Made by a program: the position numbers and the translations under genes
Part shown: positions 1 through 10,200 of the stretch, piece by piece
Numbering within the stretch: position 1 is the first letter of the stretch
How the letters are laid out: the number at the start of each line of letters is the position of its first letter
Notes under the pieces: generated by a model
Told to the model about the DNA's origin: nothing
The model's database searches: none
Seen by the model: only the letters and a program-made list of their open reading frames with translations
Source: Symbiodinium natans
Lineage: Eukaryota; Sar; Dinophyceae; Suessiales; Symbiodiniaceae
Assembly: GCA_905221605.1 (NCBI GenBank)
Contig: CAJNDS010002789.1
Location: forward strand, 75,001-137,000
Direction: 5' to 3'
DNA: 62,000 bases

Positions 1-408
1 GCCAGGTCCTGGGCCACTGAGGTGCACCATTGACATTTCTTTTCAGCTGTATGGGAAGACAATGAATGACAATGAACAAACTTCAACGACAGCCCGTGAA
101 AAACTATAGGCTCGCCACTGGTCCGGCTCATTCTCCTCAGAACAGGCTTGACACACATCCTGCACGTCCTGAAGCTTTACGATCAGCGAAACGGCAGGCA
201 GCTTCCAACCAACAGGTGCCACCGAAGCACATACAGACCTCGAATGCAGCACGGCGCTGCTGCAGACACTGGCTGGATCGGGCTGGTCACATGATGACAT
301 GCCGAGGGCAGTGCCACCGGTGATGAAAGCAAACACTGCCACCAACCTAAAATTTGGCAAGATGCAGCGGCAGGCATGACACCATGCTAACAAATGCCAC
401 CGATTACC

Positions 409-3400
409 CTACTTTCTGATAAAACATGCCGTTAAAACACATAGAGACTCGGATTCGGCCTTAAGAGGGCCAAGGGGCTTCACGAAGTTATTTAGCGCAG
501 GGCCGCTGGTGTCCTCTAACGGGCCTCCAATCATCTCACCTGCACATTTCATGAAAATCTCGAAGCATTTCGCAACCTTTCGCCGGGTCTTCGGCAGTTC
601 GCTTCTGACTCGGCCTACGCCTAGATAGCCGTATTGGGCAGAGTCCGGCCCGATGGCTTTGCCGTCGGCCCCCTGACAAAACACACGCAAAGCCGCAACG
701 CGCCATGAAACGACTTGCACAGAGGAAACCCACCTTTAAGTGACCGAAGAGCACGTACTTCCTTGCGGAAACCCAGGACTGGCCAGAGTTGATGAGGAAG
801 AGGCTCAGGCACACGCCCTGGATCAGAAAAGACACCTTTGTGTTGCCTTGCGCTGATGTGCGATCTGGGAAGCCGGCTAGGACGTTCATGCCCGACAGAA
901 GCCAAATAAGGCCACGTGTGCCCAAGAAGAAGCCGCCAAGCAAAGGGCAGATCATCCTTCTTGAATGACTTCTGCGCCCGTGGCAATGAGTCAGCTTAGG
1001 GAGAAAAACTCAGCTGCATAGTGGTAGCCGAGTATCGAGTGGATGATCGGGCTGAAGACTAGGCCTTGGCTGCGCCGGAGCCGAAGCAAACCCCACGGGC
1101 CTGAATCCGAAGACAACATCTGATCTTCGACAGTCTTGTTCAGAATTGCCAAGGCTCGCATGGAGGTGATTGTTCCGAAAGAGCACAGTATCTGAATCCC
1201 TGGCTTCGTTGATGCAGCCCTCTCAGCCAGCACGCGCGTACATACGCATAGGCTATTTGCACGCGCCTTTGATGTGCGACTGTGGAAAAGGCAGATCTGC
1301 TCGCTTGGACACGGTCGTCGACTCCTAAGTGCTTTTTGTGCCACTTCTCGCATTCTTTCCCGACCTGTTTATGCTCATCATGTATTTAAGCCAATATCCC
1401 ACAGAACCATGCTCTCAGCGCCAGGCTTTGCAAAAGCGCATGAAGGACTTGGACGTTTCGAGGCCTCGGCGCCAGAAGATGACAAAAGCTCCGCAAAACT
1501 CTCGAGCTCTGCACTTAGGGCTCCGGCAGCTGACCGTGCAGTTCCCAGTAAAAAGGAACCTCAGAGTCTCAGACGCTCTTCATTCTACAGCTACGCGCTC
1601 CGTAGGTCTGTGCAGGGCACTTGCGGTTCAAGCAAGCTGCGGCATGATGACACCCAGCACCAGCCCAGCTTGGCTCCACTCTGACAGTGGTGATCCCGAA
1701 ACTGCCTGCAGCACGAGCGGGGACATTCCGACATGGCATCTTCTGCACATGAGAGCCAGCATGCGGAGCAGCATGCATGCGGAGCGCTGGCCCAGCTTTC
1801 GGCTTCGCGCCTGGTAGTCCATGCTACGAGTTGTGTAGCTTTCCGCCAGCAGGGTCAAAGCAACATTGAAGACGGCGCTGAAAGCATTAATAGCTGAAAT
1901 GGTATTCCCAGCTTGCATCGCCTGGAGATCGCATGTGGAGCTTCCCCAGTTCTGCATGGAATGATGTAAAGGCGCTCGGAAGAACACTCTACCTGCGGTG
2001 CGAGCCAAGAAGCCGTATCTCCCACCCTGAGAAAGCTGAGTCAGTGACGCCCTACAGTACCGTGCTTGTCCTACAGCATGTGCCCCTCATGCAGTCAGAT
2101 TGTGCCAAGAAAACATGCTTCCCCGAGCCCTTGCATGTGATAATCAATCGTTGAGACTCACATCGGAAGCAATGCTAAAAAACAGTAAAGGGTTCAGAGC
2201 CTTTGGAGGTTCGAAACTGCTGGGGGAGGCCAGGCCTCACAAGCCTCGCACAAAGCTGGGCTTCGGCTTGGCCAAACTCTGTTGCTGCCCAGCACATTGT
2301 ATCCGTTGTTGCTGCTCCCCACCTCTTGACACTCTCTAGACACTAAGCCTCTTTTTGATTCTTCTTGTTTTCAGTCCAGACTGTGGCCACCTTTGTGGCT
2401 CTGACTTCTTGTTCATCGTTCTTTTTCTGCAATCGTTATTGGGCCAATTATTGGGGGACAGGGAGGCGAGAAGCCCTGTAAAGGCAAAGTGCCTGTCAAG
2501 CTCGGGGCGCAGAATGCTACCAAGTCGCGTAGCACAGATATTTGCACCTTGAAGGTGGCGCACGCTCAGCCATTGAAAGGCTTGCTGTGCTTCTCGAGAC
2601 CTTTAGCAGCTTTAGCAATTCCTGATGGCCCAGGGGCGGTTTCGACTCAAGGAATCGTGCGTCGTCAAGTGGACCTGCTTGTGGGCGTTTGTGAAGATGG
2701 CGCCGAAGGAAGCCAAACTGCCCTGGAAGCCAGTGCCTCACTCGGTGAACTTGAAGAAGCTTCCCAAAGAAGCTTCCAGAGACATCGGACACGAGACAGT
2801 TTTGGCCAGAGCGCCACTCACAGAGGAGGATGCAAGTAAAGCAAGCCCGTAGTGTCCTTCCAGTGTCCAGGTGACCATGACTGCCAGCACCTTTCTCCAT
2901 GTTCATGTCTCGATGTTTGTTGAATTGTTCAAGCCCTGTCACCTACACTGGAGCGACTTTGGCGACAACAACACCGTGCAAAGCTTAGGTGGGCACCAGA
3001 AGAATGGCAGGTGCCGACGTGGAAAGGAACCCCTGCCCGAGGCCCTGCAGCACCACCTGGAAGTTCGGGGGAGGGGGAGGGGTGAAGCCCTGTGCAGAAG
3101 ATGTTGTAGGGCCCTGTAGGCATGGCAAGAGGGCCTGAACCACTCCATTCTTGGAATTGGCTGCCAGCGATCTTATCGGCCAGTAGTCAGGAGATGTGAA
3201 ATACTCGCCCGCCATGACGCACAGCCTCTGCAGGTCAAAAAGCACAGCTGATTCAAAAGCCAGAATCACACGTGACCAACATATACACAAACCTTGAGTG
3301 CACTGCTCTCACTACTACACACGGTCGGATTTGCAGATTTCGAGTAGCTCTGGGAGGAGCTGCCCGACCATCGAGATGACAACCTCACGGAACCAGGTGT

Positions 3401-5380
3401 GGCAAAGCTTTATCACCACCTTGCTCGAAATTCGGACATCCTGTTGCCAGGCGACGAAGTGCCAGAACATGGAGAAGGTGATGCTGCCGTGCACCCACTC
3501 CAGGTAGCTAACCCCAATCCTTTAGGAGGCTCAAGAATTCTCAATCAATGTACTCTACCAGGGCCAACAGGAGCCAACATAACCCACAGAAGAAAACGTT
3601 TAAACCTGCATCTTGGGCTCTGTACAAACTGGACGAAAACGATCACGGCCACCCTTGGCTTTCACTTTACACGTGGAAAGCAAAGGATTAGTAGGCCTTG
3701 GCGAGTCGCAGGTTGAGACGCATCGACCACCGTATAGCTCGGGCACTATATCCTTGGACTGGACAGGCGAGCTCAGAGGCTCAAAGCTGTGAGACCAAAT
3801 GAGATATGAAACGAAGTCAAACTGAGATGAATTGAGGCTCTTTCAGTGCAGTGCACCTTAAAGGTTGCCAAAGCACAGCCTGCCAGAACACGCGAGCGGC
3901 TGCATCACAAAACGGCGCCGAAAGCTGGCAAATGCTGCGCCTATGTTTCCAGAAGCCACGATCCAAAAGGGAAGCCCGGTCAGAAAATGCGGCACCGCTG
4001 AAATTTTTGCACCGATGATTGCAGAGGTGCTGAGGATCAGCACCATGGACTCCTCTGTTGGGACGCTTTTGGCAACATTTTAAGGCAATGGCTACCCATA
4101 ACATGCCAGGCTAGCTTCTCGGACCCCGGTGGTGAGTCCAAGGCACAAAAAGGTCAGCGCAAGTTCCGGTGACATCGCAGATGACCTCGCCAATCTCATC
4201 CAGAAAATCAATGGGATGGAGATCCTTCGAATCCAGAAGCAAGCCTCTCGCACCCTCACCACAGTCGCCCGGCCCTGGTCCCTATTGCAGCTGGAGCGGC
4301 TGAGCAGATATCCTGCATTTCTTCTTCAAGCAGGCGCAGCTGATCCAAAGCTTCCTCCTCATCGTCCTCCAAGCCTTCAGCTCTCAGCAATGCGACACGC
4401 AATGAGATGCCAGGGCTTGCGGGCCGAATCTATGACTCCCTGGTTTGCCCACCTTTCTGCAGACGCTCCTTTCGCGTGTTTGCAATGTTTTCCTTTGATG
4501 CCGCGGATGAATGCAAACAAGCAGTTTTTCAGACTGACTGATCTAAGAAGTCCACACCTGCAACATGGCAGAAGCAGTGGCAGAGGCACGCCAATCAACA
4601 CTAGTGCGGGCGTTGAATCCATACGCTGCTGCAGTTCGAAGACACGCCGCTCTTCATCAAACTTCGTTTCACTCATCTCACCAACGAGATCACCACCTTA
4701 ACAAAGCGCCAACTCACCGAAAGTCAGTGGTAGAGCTGGCAAAAGAGACTGCCAAAGATGCCTACGATGACTGTTGTGGCCCTTTGATGTCGCCATGGAG
4801 CCCAGGTCGGCGCCCTTGGAGAAGATGCCCCCGCCCACGCGCAAGTAGAAGGAGACAAGGCAGGCCCCGGAGCCAAAGCCCGAGAGCAGAGAGGTGTCCA
4901 AAATCCAGAACCACATCCCCGCCATACCTCGGCTTCTTCGCTTTGCACATCCTTGCGCACTCGGCGCTTCATTCTGTGGTGATTCGGCAAGGTTGGGGCT
5001 TCTAGGGCATAGTGTGATGCATTCATAACACCTGGAAAGGATGTAGAATTCTCAATGGAAGGCAAAAGGCCACCCAGAGCCAAGGATGTCGAGAGTAGCC
5101 CTCCGATAGATCCAGTCCACATTCCCAGCCGCACCGACCGAGACAAGTTCTCACCAAGGAGCGTCGCCAATCTGCATGTTCCCTGCACGGTGGTGCGGAC
5201 GCCTACCCAAGCAGAGAGCAAGTTGAGCAGTGCCCCGGCGCCGAAGCAGGTTAAGGTGCCCCAGCCCGCAGTGACGAAAACGTACCCGCCGGCTGAGACA
5301 AGGAACAGCAGGATCACGGGGATTGTTCGGGACATGTATATCTGAACACCCTCCTTGATCAGCATGTTTATATCCACCTT
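409..5380 (-). CDS. Membrane pyrophosphatase (H+-PPase)-like protein, multi-exon, probably catalytically altered
   Basis: This family couples PPi hydrolysis to H+ pumping across vacuolar-type membranes (known for the family). Exons are collinear with plant H+-PPase. About 5120-5375 carries membrane segments and the block after 'IKEGVQIYMSRT'. About 4790-4915 carries RVGGGIFSKGADLG. About 4600-4705 carries DLVGEMSETKFDEERR. 4150-4250 carries EIGEVICDVTGTCADLF. 3870-4050 carries membrane helices. 3330-3500 is another exon, then 3145-3225 has EYFTSPDYWPIRSLAANSK and 2990-3067 has GLGQGFLSTSAP. 2730-2890 has GHYGLALLASSSVSGALA. 1820-1935 has AGNTISAINAFSAVF. About 1090-1190, 880-950 and 755-820 (LINSGQSWVSARKY) follow. 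The last exon, 409-540, has GGPLEDTSGPALNNFVK and ends in a stop at 409-411. Splicing CTGG|GC...AAG|GT rebuilds ADLGGDLVGE, the counterpart of the DVGADLVGK signature. Several catalytic Asp/Lys positions are substituted. The N-terminal exons are not located (perhaps 5.4-7 kb). The family call is firm; activity is doubtful. Confidence 0.78.
4270..4400 (-). other. Acidic helical segment inside the pyrophosphatase-like gene
   Basis: The open frame here reads ALLRAEGLEDDEEEALDQL followed by more Glu-rich helix. It lies between the DLVGE exon and the exon matching the NVGDNVGD loop. Canonical H+-PPases have the short IPEDDPRNPAVIADNVGD stretch at this place, so this would be an extra charged insert if it is an exon. 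It could instead be an open intron; no splice pair was verified. Confidence 0.4.
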
Positions 5381-5399
5381 TCACAGCAAGGAACAGCGG

Positions 5400-7160
5400 A
5401 CGACAGACAGCGCTACAAGAAGTCTGCGATTGTTCGTCAAGTCGCATTTCGGGAAATGCCTTGGGTCTCCAAGAGCATCGAGTTTGCAAAGAAGCTCACC
5501 TCGGGTTGTGCAAAAAGAAGCTAGAGAGCGGCATGCTGGTGTCAATGCGGGTGCGGCCATGAAGCCGTGAAGAGCCCCAGGGAAGCCGCTGCAACCGAGT
5601 AGTAAAGAGCAACTTGCGGCAGGTGATATCCTCAAAACAAGTTACGTCACGTCAAGCGTACAAGCTTAGACTTCAACAACATGACTACATACATCGCGTT
5701 CCGGACGAAAACTTGGGGAGCACTGGCATGTCGCGGCAGAGTGGCTGAAAGGCTCGTTAATCTCTCGCATGGTTGCCATTTGGGGCTGTTCTTCAGGTCC
5801 GTAGGGCGGCTTCTGTTGCCGGACGAACGAAATCTCTTCGGAGATTCGTTCGATACCATCGCCCTGCCCATAGTTTTCAAGAAACCTATAACTGTAGAAT
5901 TACGTAATGACTTAGTGAGCTTCAATGCCACTGCTGGCGCAGCAAGCATGGTGTGCCGGTGTGCCACTGCGAGCGATGGCCTGGAAGGTAAGCACACCCA
6001 TGGTCACAGAACCTGGTGGCCCAGGGAGCATCCGACCAACTAGTCATGCCAAGTGTGTCTCACATGCGCCTTTCATTTACACAGCCTGCTCCATGCAGGC
6101 AGATAGCAAATGCACACCACAAGCCAAAACATCATCATCCATGCTGCAAACCAACTGAACTCGCCCTCGATGACAATGACCTGTCAGGCACTCTGTCACT
6201 CTGTCAGTTGGCCCGCGCTTGCACCAGAACCGCACCCAATCCAGGCCTCCTCACCAGCTTTCTCACGCACCTGCTCCTCTTCACCCTCCGGCATGGCCCA
6301 GACTTGGATAGCCTGGGGACATGGTCTGAATCCACACTGCTACGACACGGATGGCTGCACAGCAATGCAAGCGGGACAGGCCCGGCAAAACATGAGAACA
6401 GGCGGAATGACCAGCACTGCATGGCGTGCCTAGCTCAGCCTGCGCCGGTTCGAAGAACGCTGCATGCTGCCACGGCTGCCTTGAGGCGTGCTGGACTCTG
6501 CTGGACCAGCAGTTGCTGTTGCAGACGCCGTTTCTGCATGTTTCTGCGAAGGCGTTTCTGGCAATTTTGTTCCATCCATGGCCTAGAGGGCGGCTCTTCT
6601 GGCGACCATGGCTGCACTGTCCCTTGACAAACTACGTTCGGACCGACATTGGCTGCACAATCAGCAGCTTCGGGTGCACCTGCCCCGAGATGGCCCGGAG
6701 ATGCGCACACCGACAGAAATCATCTGCTAATGAAACTGGTACATAGGAGGGCCCCGCGGCCCCGGCATGGAAAGTCAGCAGGGATGAGATTGGCGTGCCG
6801 AACACCTCCACATAAGGCCACTGCTTTACAACACATCCATTGAGCGATCCGGCGATGAACAAGTGGTCAATGAGCGACTGCTTCTCTTACCGGGCGCCTC
6901 CCAATGCTTGACGTCTTCCTTGAGTTTTGTCACATCTACCAGGACGCCGGTCCTCTCCTCTGCGACAAAGGTGCCGGCTGTGTAGCCTCGTTTTTGCTCA
7001 TGTCAGACTGATCTTGCACTGGAAGATCGCAGAGCAATCATTAACATTTGGGGGGGCGACCGATTGTGTATCCAAGGTCGCAGTCGAAGTTGCTCGGAAG
7101 CGCCGCACCTTGCGTAGATCTACACGAAAAACTGGGACTTTCCCTCCAACAAGAGTTAGT
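5400..7160 (-). other. Unplaced short coding-like stretches between the two PPi-family genes
   Basis: No gene could be completed here. Two minus-strand stretches look coding. About 6885-6960 reads ERTGVLVDVTKLKEDVKHWE, and about 6740-6840 reads KQWPYVEVFGTPISSLLTFH. They could be last exons of the phosphofructokinase gene upstream or first exons of the pyrophosphatase-like gene downstream. The rest of the stretch shows only short, unconvincing frames on both strands. Confidence 0.25.
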
Positions 7161-7289
7161 AGCTAACTAAGACCCTGTGTAGATGTGTCCAGGCAAATCA
7201 TATGAGCATATAGCCAGCTAAGGTCGCCGCGTGCCTGATACGGCAAAGAGTATGTAATCGCCTGCAGCAGCCGTCTACGATATAAGGGT

Positions 7290-10200
7290 CGGGTTTTCCA
7301 AGCTTGCTCCTGGCTCTTGGAGCCTGGAAGGGGCCCCTGAACTTACCCATGACGACACGGCGCGTCAGCTCGCCCTCCACCATACTCTTGAAGATGACCT
7401 CTGCAGTCCGAAGTTCTTCGGCAAGTTTCCCGCACGCTTAGACCAACACACTCAAGAGGACATGCACACAAAGCAAAACGACAAAACTATCACTGGGTCA
7501 CTCCAGAAAACAGAGAGACAACAGAGAGCAACCCGCAAAGGTGCAAAAAACACAAGCAGAAAACAAATTCGGGGGGAGAGAGCATGCTCACCTACCGGCC
7601 TCGGTCTCCACCGTGCCAAGGTCGATGTTACCTCCACGACAGAACTCGCCCTGGCACGGGGTGGATGTCTTCCTTTCCTTTGCCTTCTGGCTCGTTCGCC
7701 AAACTGTAAAAAGGTCTAACTCCAGATGTCTGATATAACAACTGCAACTGCATCTGACGTCTCCGGAGCACTCGCCACCTCCACCACTACCCGGCAAATT
7801 TGCACGCGAACTCGCTCTGGCATTGATTTGAACCTGGATGCATTCGGCGCATGCTGCCATGCGATACATATCAACACAGCCACCATCTGCACCACCCAGT
7901 GGCACGAGGGAGTGGGCTTTGCTGACTTGAATTGAATTCTCTCTTGACTTGAAGTCCAAGGTGTTGGCAAAGCCGCAGTGAGAGGGGGCCTGGTAGGATC
8001 CATTCGTCGTTTCGGCGATCTACACTGTCACTGACAATCTCACACGCTATCACACTTTATCACGGTAGCCCTTTTTGATGAATCACTGAGGCTCCGACAG
8101 CAAATGCTGAACCACTGGCATGTCAATGACGCCGTTGGTATTCAAGTCTTGGAGTTGCAAGACAGGCCGCAATTTGGCTGCAAGGCAGAGAGCGCTCTCT
8201 GGTGCTGTATCCGGGTGGTTCTTTAACCAACCCAACCGCAAGAAAGAGCGCGGCTGGCGAAGCATTCCGGGCATGCGGTGTAGATCTCGTAGATCTGGCA
8301 AGGGCCGCGTTGCATGTGTTGCTGCATTGCATTGCTAGATATGTTGCTGCGACATGTCTCGACATCAGACGACTACGACAGCACGAGCAGCCTCCCGAAA
8401 AAGTTGCTTCATCTCCTTAGCTACGCTTGGCTACGCTACTGATGCCCCTGAGATGGCTGACATGGAATCTTTCGAAAGTTGCCGAATTTCTGGGGACAAC
8501 TTTCTCTCACACTTCCCAATTGCAGACTCAGCAGTGGTACCTTGCCCTTTAAGCCTTGCCCTTCGTAATAAACAGCATGCGTGCAAGCCACGAACACTGA
8601 TGCCAGGAGCTGATCTGGAACCAAGACCTCGCTGCCACAGAGCTATGGCCCACACACTACGGCCATGTGCAGCTCAATCATGCGAGGCGTCGGGGCAGTG
8701 GCTACACCATTGTTGTTCCCTTCTTTGCTTCGGATCTCAATGACCTTCGAGATGAGTTAAAGTGGCGATTTAAACATCGGGAAGTCTGTACCGTAAGCTC
8801 CTCACGTTGCAAATCATCTGCGTCACATCTGTAAGGCCCAGCTGCTCGTTTCCAGTATCCGATGACCTGGCCCAGCTGAGTCCGCAGAGTCTTTTCCAAG
8901 CGGCTATGAGTCCAAGATCGTCCGGGGCGGCATCAGAACCACGTGTGGATGAGTAAGAAGCGCCACCTGCCGAGACCCACTCGGCAATCGGGATCATCAG
9001 CACCCTTCTTACAGCTTGTTCCCAAAGGACCTGCCATGGCTACAATGGCAATCGGCCTCAGCTGCAATGTGGGAAATCGACCGTCCAGGAATCCGCACGA
9101 AGCACCAAATCGATCCAGATGAAGCCGCCTTCACACACGTGGCTTCTGAAACCAAGAAGCTGAGAATCCATGGCTCTCAAAACCTACTGGGCTCAGAAGG
9201 TGCACCGCCTTGATGGCTAGATTTCCCACGATGGAGGAGTACAACTTGCAGACCGTGTCGTAGCCGAGAGTCCTGGAGAGCGAGGGCCGAGACCAGACAA
9301 AGACACGTACTGTACTTCTGAAATCTGATACGCTTGGGCCAGTTTGGGCTGAGATCTGCTGAGCTCGCTGCTGCTCGATCAGGGGAAGGTCTGACTGCAC
9401 ACCTTGCTTGGTCGGCTACAGCATGGGAAGGCAGGCAAGTGGAGAATGTGCTCTCGGAGCCAGGCTGGCTGGTATACCAACCACGCATGTTCTTACCTCA
9501 ACTGCAAAGCACAGAGCAGAACTGAAAAGGGTGCTCACTGGCTTCGTGACCCAACCAGACCTTGTGCTCTGAGAAGTACTCGGCAAGGCGTGCGGTCCAG
9601 GAATGGACGTTGCGACCTTCCGGAGTCACAGAGTCACACAGCCACCTTCCACCGTTCACAGCAGACAGACAGCGTTGAGTCGAGCAATGCTTCAACCACA
9701 CACAGGGTCATGCGGGTCATAATGCGACGCTGCTTCTGACAGGTCGTGACTGTGCCAAGCAAGACCAGATATGTACAGAACAGAAGTATGTACAGCAAGC
9801 CCAGGATTGCCATCACAAGGCCCTCGACTATTGCATCCAAAAGTCCCAGACCGCGTGCATACACTGCACGACGGTCCACATTCGAATCACCGCATCCACA
9901 CCTTCACACCAGAAGAGGTTTTAAAATAACCCTGTACAAATATGCGCAACTCTGTGCAGTTGCTTAACGTTTCAAGCTTCAAGAACTAAAGTTGAAGTTT
10001 CCGCACAGCTGCTGTGTCACACTATCACGGTCTCGTTCAAAGAGGACCACAGCATTGAAGCACTCGGCCAAACTGCTCGCAAACCTGACCGGTCAAGCAG
10101 GTCCTCTGTCACACTTGTGGCCTTGGAGGCTTTTGAACGCACGGACAGAACAAGACTCGAAGACTCTAAGGGACCCCAAAATGGTGTGAGGAAGTATGGC

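Noticed and set aside
7588-9879. Voltage-gated ion channel (hydrophobic frame LDAIVEGLVMAILGLLYILL at 9.8 kb plus an EF-hand-like DLNTNGVID at 8.1 kb)
   Set aside because: Neighbouring exons TARLAEYFSEHK, TLGYDTVCKLYSS and FVRIPGRSISHIAAEAD are phosphofructokinase text, and the EF-hand-like stretch fits the PFP sequence. The hydrophobic frame is probably intronic.
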